The notes under the pieces: generated by a model | What the model was told of the DNA's origin: nothing | Database searches by the model: none | What the model saw: only the letters and a program-made list of their open reading frames with translations | Shown: piece by piece, positions 1-7,722 of the stretch | Layout: every line of letters begins with the position of its first letter | Numbering within the stretch: position 1 is the first letter of the stretch | Position numbers and translations under genes: made by a program | DNA from: Candidatus Muproteobacteria bacterium | Lineage (GTDB): Bacteria; Pseudomonadota; Gammaproteobacteria; Acidiferrobacterales; Sulfurifustaceae | DNA: 9,900 bases | Assembly (NCBI GenBank): GCA_023266455.1 | Contig: JAHFQD010000041.1 | Coordinates: 1 to 9,900, forward strand | Direction of reading: 5' to 3'

Positions 1-6
1 ACACGC

Positions 7-14
7 ACCTCCTT
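7..14 (-). promoter_or_regulatory. Perfect Shine-Dalgarno sequence at the window edge
   Basis: The minus strand reads AAGGAGGT, a full complement of the 16S rRNA 3' tail, followed by six bases (GCGTGT) up to the window edge. A start codon at or just beyond the edge would have normal spacing. This suggests that a further minus-strand gene begins immediately outside the window, downstream of purA. Its identity cannot be seen. Confidence 0.5.
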
Positions 15-175
15 GGCTTCCATGTCCTAAGGCCTGCATTAAAATTTCTACATCTAATTCTAGACATAGAATCGGGCCATGCAGAGATTTTCTCCTCCAC
101 ATTGCACGAAAAACAGACTAACGGGACCGCTTGAAGGGGGGTTTTACCGGAGTATCGGCCGGGCAGAACACCACT

Positions 176-207
176 CCACGGTTGCAGAATATACTATTCA
201 ACCATGG
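176..207 (-). terminator. Stem-loop 20 bases after purA, no U-tract
   Basis: On the minus strand CCATGGTT pairs with AACCGTGG (eight pairs, one a G-U wobble), and inside it GAATA pairs with TATTC around a GTA loop, with a three-base TGC bulge. The stem begins about 20 bases after the purA TAG, where an intrinsic terminator would sit. No T-run follows it (AGTGGTGTTCTGCC), so it is not a canonical Rho-independent terminator. It may protect the 3' end of the transcript, or termination may be Rho-dependent. The pairing is seen directly; the role is inference. Confidence 0.4.
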
Positions 208-226
208 AAACGGCGTGGATACCTAT

Positions 227-1549
<1,323 letters not shown>

Positions 1550-2722
1550 CTACTTCGCAGTTTCGATTTTCCAACGTCCATTTCTTTCGATCAGCACGCG
1601 ATCGCATCCATAATCGGCGGGCTTGGCTTTATCGCCGGGTAGACTTTGCACTACACGCTCGCCGGTATCGCGCAAGCGCGCAATCTCGGCGACATCGACA
1701 TCGGCCGGCGCCAACACACCGCCGCCGTTCGCCGTGGTCGAGGCGGTTAACGTCATCAGCGTACGTAAATCGGTGCTGAAACCGGTTGCTGGACGCGAGC
1801 GACCGAAAGCGCCACCGATACCGTCGTAGCGTCCGCCCTTCGCAATCGCGCGACCATGGTTCAACACAAACGCCGAGAACACTACGCCGGTGTAATAGTG
1901 ATAACCAGACAACTCCGCGAGATCGAAATGTAGCACCGGCGGTTGCGGTTGCTGGGCGACTATTTCGATCACGCGATCAAGATAAGCCAGTGCGTTGTGC
2001 ACGTCGATCGGCGCATCGGCGAAGCGCTTCTTGGCTTCCTTTAATGCTTCCAGTCCACCGTTCAAATCGAGCAACGCCGCCAGCCAGCCGCGCGCTTTCG
2101 CATCCGTTACACGCTTGAGCAAGGTCATGACTTCGTCGCGCGCTTTGCGTTGTAGCGCCTCGAACAAATCGGCTTCGAGATCGAAAGACAATTTGGCATG
2201 GCGCGCGAGCGCCCGAAAAACGCCGACGTGACCTAAATCAATATGGCGCTCTTCGATACCGGCGAGTTGTAAGGTCGCATCCATGAGCGCTAGCACTTCG
2301 GCGTCACTCTCCGGGCCAGCATGACCGAACAGTTCCGCGCCGATCTGCAGCGGTTCACGCGAGCCGCCGAATTCATCCGGCCGCGTGCGCAATACCGGCC
2401 CGGCGTAACAAAGACGTACCGGCGTTTCGCGCTTGAGATAATGCGCGTCGATACGCGCGGCTTGCGGCGTCATATCAGGGCGAATACCGAGCATGCGGCC
2501 GGACAATTGGTCGGTTACCTTGAAAGTCTGTAATTCCAGGTCGTAAGCGGCGCCAACCAACAACGACTCCAAATACTCGATCAACGGCGGCATGACCAAT
2601 TCATAACCCCAACGCGCCAGCAGATCCAACACCGCGCGGCGCAAATTCTCCAGCCGGCGCGCTTCGGCCGGCAGGGTCTCTTCAAAGCCATCTGGCAGCA
2701 GCCAGCGCTCTTTCGTCGTCAT
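1550..2722 (-). CDS. hisZ: ATP phosphoribosyltransferase regulatory subunit HisZ
   Basis: HisZ is a catalytically dead paralogue of histidyl-tRNA synthetase. It joins short-form HisG in a hetero-octamer that carries out and controls the first step of histidine synthesis (ATP + PRPP to phosphoribosyl-ATP). The 390 residues match the Pseudomonas protein (about 394). The N-terminus is RWLLPDGFEETLPAEA, followed by IEYLESLLVGAAYDLELQTF, the class II-like FKVTDQLSGRMLGIRPDMTPQAARID and PVRLCYAGPVLRT. Late signatures are LSGYHYYTGVVFSAFV (271-286) and KGGRYDGIGGAFGRSRPATGFSTDL (295-319, given here in one run of key blocks). There is no HisRS anticodon-binding domain, which excludes a true HisRS. 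I chose the ATG at 2722 because homologues begin at the same point. A TTG at 2740 would add six residues. Neither start has a good Shine-Dalgarno sequence, so coupling to the DUF2065 gene is likely. The genome should carry a short hisG elsewhere. Confidence 0.96.
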   Translation of the reverse strand: MTTKERWLLPDGFEETLPAEARRLENLRRAVLDLLARWGYELVMPPLIEYLESLLVGAAYDLELQTFKVTDQLSGRMLGIRPDMTPQAARIDAHYLKRETPVRLCYAGPVLRTRPDEFGGSREPLQIGAELFGHAGPESDAEVLALMDATLQLAGIEERHIDLGHVGVFRALARHAKLSFDLEADLFEALQRKARDEVMTLLKRVTDAKARGWLAALLDLNGGLEALKEAKKRFADAPIDVHNALAYLDRVIEIVAQQPQPPVLHFDLAELSGYHYYTGVVFSAFVLNHGRAIAKGGRYDGIGGAFGRSRPATGFSTDLRTLMTLTASTTANGGGVLAPADVDVAEIARLRDTGERVVQSLPGDKAKPADYGCDRVLIERNGRWKIETAK

Positions 2723-2741
2723 AAACGGGATAGATGCCAAG

Positions 2742-2927
2742 TCAGTGCAAAATATAAAGGAGTATCACGCCGATCAACATCGAACTGATACCCGCGAATC
2801 GGAGCTGCGCGTCATTGAGCTGCGCCAACGCGAGCAACATCTTGCGCAGGCCTAAAGGACTGGCGAAAGGCCATATCCCTTCGATGATCAAAATTAACGC
2901 GAATGCGATTCCAAGCTCGTTCCACAT
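2742..2927 (-). CDS. DUF2065 (YjeT-like) small membrane protein
   Basis: This 61-residue protein of unknown function belongs to the DUF2065/YjeT family. It has two predicted membrane helices, about 5-21 (LGIAFALILIIEGIWPF) and 43-60 (FAGISSMLIGVILLYIL). A short charged loop with LRKMLLALAQLNDAQLR joins them. The LxxEGxxPF pattern in the first helix and a basic segment followed by a Met/Leu-rich helix match E. coli YjeT, which sits at the same place between hflC and purA. The ATG at 2927 follows the hflC stop by seven bases, with GAAGG just before it that overlaps the hflC stop region. Long conserved linkage to hflKC suggests a role near the HflKC-FtsH membrane complex, but that is inference from position only. 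Confidence 0.93.
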   Translation of the reverse strand: MWNELGIAFALILIIEGIWPFASPLGLRKMLLALAQLNDAQLRFAGISSMLIGVILLYILH

Positions 2928-2934
2928 AAAACCT

Positions 2935-3804
2935 TCAACGCGTCGGCTTCTTCAGATATTTGAAGAAGTCAGCGCTCGGATCGATGATCAGAATATCTTC
3001 TTTCTGTCGGAAGCTTTCGCGATAAGCGCCGAGACTGCGATAGAACGAGTAGAACTCAGGCGCTTGTCCGGCGGCGGCCGAATAAATCGAGATCGCACGC
3101 GCGTCGCCCTCACCGCGAATCTTTTCGGCTTTGCCGTAAGCTTCGGCCAACAATATCTCGCGCTGGCGTTCGGCGTCGGAGCGAATTTTTTCGGCCGCCT
3201 CAGCGCCCTGCGCGCGCAGATCGTTGGCAATACGCAAGCGTTCGGCCTTCATGCGATCGAATACCGACACGCTGACCTCGGGTGGCAGATCAACGCGTTG
3301 TACGCGCACGTCGAGCACTTCGATTCCGAATTTGCGCGTCTCGGCGTTGGCGGCCTGCGTGACCAACTGCATGATCTTGGCGCGATCGGCCGATACCACG
3401 CTTTGCACGTCACGCTTATTCACTTCGTCGCGCAAACCGCTGCTAATCAACTGTTCGAGCCGCTGGCGCGCCGATGCCTCGCTACCGCTCACCGCCAAGT
3501 AATATTGGCGCGCGTCGGAGATACGCCATTTCACGTAAGAATCGACGATGACGTATTTTTTTTCTTTGGTCAGAAACCGAAGTGGTTCCTGATCCAAGGT
3601 GAGCACGCGCGAATCGAAATAACGCACTTCGTCCATAAACGGCGCTTTGAAATGCATTCCCGGCGGATCGTCGCTGCGCAAAATCTGCCCGAAACGCACG
3701 ACAATGACTTTCTCGCGTTCGTCGACGGAATACACCGATGAGCCAATGGTCAAGACGATCAGCAAGATCAACGCGATCAGCGCGACTAATTTGTTCTGAT
3801 TCAT
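2935..3804 (-). CDS. hflC: FtsH protease modulator subunit HflC
   Basis: HflC is the second subunit of the HflKC complex that encloses FtsH in the inner membrane. The protein has 289 residues with an N-terminal membrane anchor (about 6-25, LVALIALILLIVLTIGSSVY). An SPFH domain follows (VDEREKVIVVRFGQIL; FLTKEKKYVIVDSYVKWRI), then a long charged helical region (QGAEAAEKIRSDAERQRE, GKAEKIRGEGDARA) and the conserved end DPSADFFKYLKKP. It is about 45 residues shorter than E. coli HflC (334), because it lacks the insertion that E. coli carries before the LGIEVVDVRI segment. The compact form is the one I recall for Pseudomonas. The ATG overlaps the hflK stop in an ATGA, and GGAGGG lies seven bases upstream, inside the end of hflK. 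Seven bases separate its TGA from the DUF2065 gene. Confidence 0.97.
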   Translation of the reverse strand: MNQNKLVALIALILLIVLTIGSSVYSVDEREKVIVVRFGQILRSDDPPGMHFKAPFMDEVRYFDSRVLTLDQEPLRFLTKEKKYVIVDSYVKWRISDARQYYLAVSGSEASARQRLEQLISSGLRDEVNKRDVQSVVSADRAKIMQLVTQAANAETRKFGIEVLDVRVQRVDLPPEVSVSVFDRMKAERLRIANDLRAQGAEAAEKIRSDAERQREILLAEAYGKAEKIRGEGDARAISIYSAAAGQAPEFYSFYRSLGAYRESFRQKEDILIIDPSADFFKYLKKPTR

Positions 3805-4964
3805 GGCGCCGCCCTCCGACTACGAAAATCTCCGCGTCCTCGCGGAACATTGGCGTTCTTACCCGAGGTAGCAGTATCCGGTTCGGCGGTTGCCGCCGGC
3901 GTCCCATTCTCAGAGATCGACGACATCAATTTATCCAACGGTAGATAAATCATGTTGTTGCCATTTTTTTGATCGACCAAAACCTTGGATGTATTGGACA
4001 ACACTTGCTCCATGGTTTCGATATACAACCGCTCGCGCGTCACCGACGGCGCTTTGGCGTATTCGGTGGCGATCTGCGAGAAGCGGCGAGCGTCGCCGTC
4101 CGCGCGCGCGATCGTGCCGGCGCGATACCCTTCGGCTTCCTGCATTAAGCGCGCGGCGCCACCACGAGCGCGGGGAATGACGTCGTTAGCATAGGCTTCG
4201 GCTTCGTTTTTCAGACGCTCGCGGTCTTCGCGCGCTTTAACTGCGTCGTCGAACGCCGCTTTAACTTCGTCCGGCGGCTGCGCGCGCTGCATCTCTACCG
4301 CTTGAATACCGACGCCGATCTGGTAGCTGTCGATTATTTTCTGCAATACCTGTCTGACGCTATCTTCGACGCTTTTGCGATTCTCGAAAATGTAATCCAA
4401 GTTGCTACGCCCGACGATTTCGCGTATCGCCGCTTCCGTCGCCTGTCCGATAGTCGCTTCCGGATCGCGCACGTTGAACACGTAATTCGCAGCGTCGTTG
4501 ATGCGGTATTGCACGGCGAATTCAATGTCGATGATGTTTTCATCTTCGGTCAACATGAGCGCTTCTTTTGGAATCTTGCTCTTGTTGCCACTGCGAAGAT
4601 TACTGCGATAGCCGATTTCAACCGTGGAAACTTTTTCGACGTTGACCTTCTCGACCCGTTCTACCGGAAACGGAAATCGCCAATGCAAACCCGCTTCGGT
4701 CAGTTCGGTTTTCTTTCCGAAACGCAGAATCACACCGCGTTCGCCTTGCTGAATGACGTAAAAGCCCGTCAGCAGCCAAATGCCGATGGCGACGATGAAA
4801 ATGAGTCCGATGCCGAAATTTGGCGCCCCGTCGCCGCCGACGCCGAATAAACGACGCAGCTGACTTTGTAGGTTACGCAGTGCTTTATCGACTTCGAATT
4901 GATCGCTCGCCTTACGCTTGCCCCAAGGGTCCTTATCACCCCCGCCGGGTTGGTTCCACGCCAC
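3801..4964 (-). CDS. hflK: FtsH protease modulator subunit HflK
   Basis: HflK is a membrane SPFH/band-7 protein that assembles with HflC into a large periplasmic cage around the AAA protease FtsH and limits its access to membrane substrates. The 387 residues begin MAWNQPGGGDKDPWG, the typical HflK N-terminus. A Gly/charged cytoplasmic segment follows, then one membrane helix (about 50-71, FGIGLIFIVAIGIWLLTGFY). The SPFH domain starts at GERGVILRFGK, and the E/A/R-rich coiled-coil region (EAEAYANDVIPRARG, QEAEGYRAGTIARADGDA) ends at RERLYIETMEQVL. The tail is Thr/Ala/Arg-rich and low in complexity. The start is GTG (4964-4962), confirmed by AAGGAG seven bases upstream and by the conserved N-terminus. 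The TGA stop overlaps the hflC ATG by four bases (ATGA), as expected for two subunits made in a fixed ratio. Confidence 0.97.
   Translation of the reverse strand: MAWNQPGGGDKDPWGKRKASDQFEVDKALRNLQSQLRRLFGVGGDGAPNFGIGLIFIVAIGIWLLTGFYVIQQGERGVILRFGKKTELTEAGLHWRFPFPVERVEKVNVEKVSTVEIGYRSNLRSGNKSKIPKEALMLTEDENIIDIEFAVQYRINDAANYVFNVRDPEATIGQATEAAIREIVGRSNLDYIFENRKSVEDSVRQVLQKIIDSYQIGVGIQAVEMQRAQPPDEVKAAFDDAVKAREDRERLKNEAEAYANDVIPRARGGAARLMQEAEGYRAGTIARADGDARRFSQIATEYAKAPSVTRERLYIETMEQVLSNTSKVLVDQKNGNNMIYLPLDKLMSSISENGTPAATAEPDTATSGKNANVPRGRGDFRSRRAAP
3812..3817 (-). promoter_or_regulatory. hflC ribosome binding site inside hflK
   Basis: GGAGGG lies seven bases before the hflC ATG and inside the last codons of hflK. 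hflC can therefore be initiated both by its own site and by reinitiation at the ATGA overlap. Confidence 0.8.
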
Positions 4965-5094
4965 GTAGACGCTCCTTATATATGACGATTGTCGAAAGTA
5001 ATTGCGTCGAAAGCGCTCGAAAGTCGTTCGCTACCCCAATAAAGCGAAAGATACGGACCAAGCGTTTCGCGCAAATTTTACACGGCTTGGCATT
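4965..5094 (-). other. hflX-hflK intergenic leader
   Basis: This 130-base gap is the longest internal gap in the gene run. From the hflX side it first holds a weak inverted repeat, CCAAGC/GCTTGG (5058-5090), with a 21-base loop and a loosely T-rich stretch after it; that is too weak to call a terminator. Next come three copies of TCGAAAG on the plus strand (CTTTCGA on the minus), at 4992-4998, 5007-5013 and 5017-5023. A TATATA lies just before the ribosome binding site. I found no convincing -35/-10 promoter. The region could hold an internal promoter or processing site for hflKC, but the sequence does not prove it. Confidence 0.35.
4972..4977 (-). promoter_or_regulatory. hflK ribosome binding site
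   Basis: AAGGAG lies seven bases before the GTG at 4964-4962. With the conserved N-terminus MAWNQPGG it fixes GTG as the start of hflK. Confidence 0.85.
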
Positions 5095-6411
5095 CTAGGC
5101 GCGCGAACGGGCGCGAGCAAGGCGAGGCGCGGGCGCCGGCAACAGATATTCATCGCAAAAATCGGCGTGCCGCTGTAACCAGGCGAGTTGTTTCTCGTCG
5201 AGGACGACATCGAGTCGCCAACTGCCGTCATCAAGCACCGTTTCCGACCGTACGTCTCCGTGCTCATACAACCCCGCACGTAAGCGTCCGGCGCTAGGCG
5301 GTAGCTGTAGATGCAGCGTATGCGCACGTTTCCGGTATTGTTCGGCGAGCGCCTCACGTAGCAATTCCATCCCTTCGCCCGTACGCGCCGATAACCACAG
5401 TCGGACAACCTGTCCGGCCGTATCGCGTTCCAATCGCGGCGGCTCTCCAGTGAGATCGATCTTATTGAATACGACGATCTGAGGAATTTCAGCTGCCGAA
5501 ATCTCTTCAAGAACCTGATTCACTTGCTCCATGTGTTCGCGCCGATCAGCATGACCGGCATCGACCACGTGCAGCAATAAATTGGCTTCCGCGACTTCTT
5601 CGAGTGTGGATTTGAATGCCTCGACTAACTTATGCGGCAAATGACGGATGAATCCAACGGTATCGGCAAGAATCACCTGGGTATTACCCGGTAAATCAAT
5701 ACGTCGCATGGTTGGATCGAGCGTCGCAAACAACTGATCCGCGACGTACACCGAAGATTGTGTCAACGCGTTGAACAACGTCGATTTACCGGCGTTGGTA
5801 TAACCCACGAGCGACGCTGTTGGCACTGGAATCTTTAAACGCGCCCTACGCCGCGCGCGCCGCTGTACCGAAACTTTCTTCAGCCGTTCGTTGAGTTTTT
5901 TGATGCGATCGCGGATCAAACGTCGGTCGACTTCGAGCTGCGTCTCGCCGGGACCGCGCAAACCGATACCACCCTTTTGCCGTTCCAAGTGCGTCCACCC
6001 ACGCACTAGGCGCGTGGACAGATGTTCGAGTTGCGCCAATTCGACTTGAAGTTTTCCTTCTGCAGAACGCGCGCGCTGCGCGAAGATATCAAGAATCAAC
6101 CCGATGCGATCGAGCACGCGACAACCGATGATTTTTTCGAGATTGCGTTCTTGCGAAGGAGAGAGGGTGTGATTTACAAGAACGAGTTCCGCATTTTCAC
6201 GCTGAACTATGACACCGACTTCTTGCGCTTTACCGGAACCGATGTACGTGGCGGCATCGGGTCTATCACGGCGGCCGGTAACAACTTCCAACACGTCGGC
6301 ACCAGCCGATTGGGCTAACAGCCGCAGCTCATCGACGTCTTCCTGCTGATCGGCGCCAACCAGACGTATGTGGACCAACACCGCCCGCTCACCGGATTGC
6401 GGGCGGTGCAC
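5095..6411 (-). CDS. hflX: Ribosome-splitting GTPase HflX
   Basis: HflX is a TRAFAC-class GTPase that binds the large ribosomal subunit and splits stalled ribosomes, notably during heat stress. From the chosen start it has 438 residues (E. coli 426). The N-terminal HflX domain contains LSPSQERNLE and LVRGWTHLERQKGG, then the family signature GGIGLRGPGETQLE (147-160) and a basic coiled-coil stretch. The G domain has G1 GYTNAGKST (203-211), G3 DTVG (250-253), G4 NKID (316-319) and an SAR G5 (341-343). The frame has no ATG before the catalytic part. I chose the GTG at 6411 because alignment with E. coli HflX begins there (HRPQSGERAVLVHI against DRYDAGEQAVLVHI) and it lies 13 bases after the hfq stop. 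A TTG at 6480, inside hfq, would add 23 residues ([13 protein letters not shown]). Neither start has a good Shine-Dalgarno sequence, so translation may depend on coupling to hfq. The product call is secure; the start is not. Confidence 0.95.
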   Translation of the reverse strand: MHRPQSGERAVLVHIRLVGADQQEDVDELRLLAQSAGADVLEVVTGRRDRPDAATYIGSGKAQEVGVIVQRENAELVLVNHTLSPSQERNLEKIIGCRVLDRIGLILDIFAQRARSAEGKLQVELAQLEHLSTRLVRGWTHLERQKGGIGLRGPGETQLEVDRRLIRDRIKKLNERLKKVSVQRRARRRARLKIPVPTASLVGYTNAGKSTLFNALTQSSVYVADQLFATLDPTMRRIDLPGNTQVILADTVGFIRHLPHKLVEAFKSTLEEVAEANLLLHVVDAGHADRREHMEQVNQVLEEISAAEIPQIVVFNKIDLTGEPPRLERDTAGQVVRLWLSARTGEGMELLREALAEQYRKRAHTLHLQLPPSAGRLRAGLYEHGDVRSETVLDDGSWRLDVVLDEKQLAWLQRHADFCDEYLLPAPAPRLARARSRA

Positions 6412-6424
6412 GACAGCCGGAACG

Positions 6425-6700
6425 TTATTCGTTGCCAGGTCCTTTGGCTTCGATGGTTTCGATGGTTTCGGCGGAGTCAAAGTGGACTTTAATCGGACGG
6501 CTCGGCACCACCGTGGAAATGGCGTGCTTGTAAATCATCTGACTGACGGAGTTTCGGAGTAACACGACAAACTGATCGAAGGACTCGATTTGTCCCTGCA
6601 GTTTGATTCCGTTCACAAGGAAAATAGAAACTGGGACATGCTCCCTGCGCAACGCGTTCAGAAAAGGGTCTTGCAAAGCCTGCCCTTTTTGTTGACTCAT
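6425..6700 (-). CDS. hfq: RNA chaperone Hfq
   Basis: Hfq is a homohexameric Sm-like ring that binds A-rich mRNA on its distal face and U-rich small-RNA ends on its proximal face, promotes their pairing and affects RNA stability. This 91-residue protein shows the N-terminal helix ([16 protein letters not shown]), the Sm1 motif ([23 protein letters not shown]) split here only by naming, and the Sm2 motif [10 protein letters not shown] with the proximal-face KH pair at 58-59. The C-terminal tail is short and acidic ([17 protein letters not shown]). Two residues differ from E. coli: Phe27 replaces distal-face Tyr25, and His21 replaces rim Arg19. The frame is open for 41 further codons upstream, but the ATG at 6700 fits family length and has AAGGAGGA eight bases before it. 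The gene sits between miaA and hflX, as in most Gammaproteobacteria. Confidence 0.98.
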   Translation of the reverse strand: MSQQKGQALQDPFLNALRREHVPVSIFLVNGIKLQGQIESFDQFVVLLRNSVSQMIYKHAISTVVPSRPIKVHFDSAETIETIEAKGPGNE

Positions 6701-6708
6701 ACTGGTAC

Positions 6709-6716
6709 TCCTCCTT
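6709..6716 (-). promoter_or_regulatory. hfq ribosome binding site
   Basis: AAGGAGGA lies eight bases before the ATG at 6700. It is the strongest internal Shine-Dalgarno sequence in the window, and it settles the hfq start against the 41-codon in-frame upstream extension. Confidence 0.9.
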
Positions 6717-6732
6717 TTTATGTCAGTTTGTC

Positions 6733-6744
6733 CCTGTTGTTGTT
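6733..6744 (-). promoter_or_regulatory. ARN-repeat motif in the hfq leader, possible Hfq autoregulatory site
   Basis: The minus strand reads AAC AAC AAC AGG, four consecutive ARN triplets (A, purine, any base), the class of sequence bound by the distal face of Hfq. The same bases match the AANAANAA motif of Hfq/Crc targets in Pseudomonas. The motif lies 32 bases before the hfq start and 16 before its ribosome binding site. Hfq of E. coli is known to repress its own mRNA through the 5' leader, so autoregulation is a reasonable inference, not a demonstrated fact. Confidence 0.4.
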
Positions 6745-6780
6745 CAACGGGCATACCTTCCCGCTGTTCGGAATTCTCGT

Positions 6781-7722
6781 TTACCCGCGCTCCACGGCGC
6801 ACTGCTGTAGATACGTCAGACATAAGTACCCTTTCGCCTCCATGCTATCGAATATTTTTGCGCTACCCTCATACCGACGCAGCCAAGTGAGCTGGCGTTT
6901 AGCGAGTTGACGGGTAGCAGCAATCGAACGTCTAACCATTTCATTATACGTGAACCGCCCAGTCAAGTAACCCCATATTTGCCGATATCCGACCGTGCGA
7001 ATCGACGGCAACACATCAGATAGATCGCCGCGTCGATACAAACCTTCGACCTCGTCGACCAAACCAAGTTCCAGCATCGTGTGAAATCGTCGCTCGATAC
7101 GCTCGTGCAGCCACGCACGATCATGCGGCGTCCACATCACGCGCAAAAAATGAAACGGCGGCGGTTGCGGCGGCGCACGTCGATTCAATGCGCTCGGCGT
7201 CTCGCCCGTCAGTTCGATCAACTCGAGCGCACGCTGAATGCGTTGCGTGTCGTTCGGGTTAATGCGCGCTGCCGCTTCAGGATCGCTTGCGGCTAAACGA
7301 GCGTGTAACACAGACCAACCCATCGTATCCGCTTCCGCTTTTATCTGAAGACGTACTTTAGTATTGGCCGGCGGTAGCGACGACAAACCGAACTCGAGCG
7401 CGTGGAAATAAAACATGGTTCCGCCCACTAGCAACGGAATGCGTCCGCGGCTGACGATCTCCTGCATTTCGCGCAGCGCGTCGGCGCAGAAATCCGCGGC
7501 CGAATAGCTGTGCGCGGGATCGCGGAGATCAATCAAGCGATGCGGCGCACGCGCCTGCTCTACTTTTGTCGGTTTGGCGGTACCGATATCAAGGCCCCGG
7601 TACACCTGGGAGGAATCGACGCTGATGAGATCGACCGGCAAGTTCTCGTGCAGGTAGAACGCAAGTTCCGTTTTACCCGCCGCCGTCGGCCCCATCAGCA
7701 AAATGGCGGGTGGAAACGTCAT
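6781..7722 (-). CDS. miaA: tRNA dimethylallyltransferase
   Basis: MiaA transfers the dimethylallyl group of DMAPP to N6 of A37 in tRNAs that read codons starting with U, giving i6A37, which MiaB and partners modify further. The protein has 313 residues, like E. coli MiaA (316). The P-loop GPTAAGKT (11-18) is followed by the substrate-binding [16 protein letters not shown] (36-51), whose Asp is catalytically important, and LVGGTMFYF (98-106), which holds the conserved Thr. The tRNA-contacting C-terminal part includes [13 protein letters not shown] (239-250) and [13 protein letters not shown] (270-282). The ATG at 7722 is the first possible start, because an in-frame TAG lies only three bases upstream (7728-7726). 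No good Shine-Dalgarno sequence precedes it. In E. coli mutL lies directly upstream of miaA; here lysS takes that place. An 80-base leader separates miaA from hfq. Confidence 0.98.
   Translation of the reverse strand: MTFPPAILLMGPTAAGKTELAFYLHENLPVDLISVDSSQVYRGLDIGTAKPTKVEQARAPHRLIDLRDPAHSYSAADFCADALREMQEIVSRGRIPLLVGGTMFYFHALEFGLSSLPPANTKVRLQIKAEADTMGWSVLHARLAASDPEAAARINPNDTQRIQRALELIELTGETPSALNRRAPPQPPPFHFLRVMWTPHDRAWLHERIERRFHTMLELGLVDEVEGLYRRGDLSDVLPSIRTVGYRQIWGYLTGRFTYNEMVRRSIAATRQLAKRQLTWLRRYEGSAKIFDSMEAKGYLCLTYLQQCAVERG

Larger units (their letters stand above)
1..226. other. Intergenic region downstream of purA
   Basis: No convincing gene fills these 226 bases, and they look more AT-rich than the coding sequence to the right. 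I see no tRNA: there is no GGTTCGA-type T-arm and no acceptor stem pair. The minus strand carries a hairpin at 176-207, a T5 run near 110-114, a six-codon reading frame with a ribosome-binding-like sequence (60-98), a weak hairpin at 48-69 and a perfect Shine-Dalgarno sequence at 7-14. I could not place a convincing -35/-10 pair. A plus-strand frame from 79 to 306 runs into purA antisense and has no supporting features. Confidence 0.6.

Noticed and set aside
1..226. A tRNA gene downstream of purA, as in Pseudomonas
   Set aside because: There is no T-arm consensus, anticodon arm or acceptor pairing on either strand.
2815..3741. A 308-codon open frame on the plus strand across the DUF2065 gene and hflC
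   Set aside because: It is exactly antisense to two well-supported genes and shows no recognisable domain. It is best explained by the GC-rich codon use of the minus strand, which leaves few antisense stops.
4302..4850. A 182-codon open frame on the plus strand opposite hflK
   Set aside because: It is a shadow of the hflK SPFH region with no independent support.
5058..5090. An intrinsic terminator after hflX
   Set aside because: Only six base pairs enclose a 21-base loop, and the T-rich stretch after it is interrupted. I list it only as part of the intergenic description.
6720..6750. A sigma-70 promoter (TTGAAC with CATAAA) just upstream of hfq
   Set aside because: The spacer would be about 19 bases, and transcription would start at or inside the ribosome binding site, removing the leader. 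This arrangement is implausible.
6701..6823. A 41-codon N-terminal extension of Hfq
   Set aside because: The frame is open, but the extension overlaps the end of miaA, has no homology to Hfq and lacks a ribosome binding site. The ATG at 6700 has a near-perfect one and fits family length.
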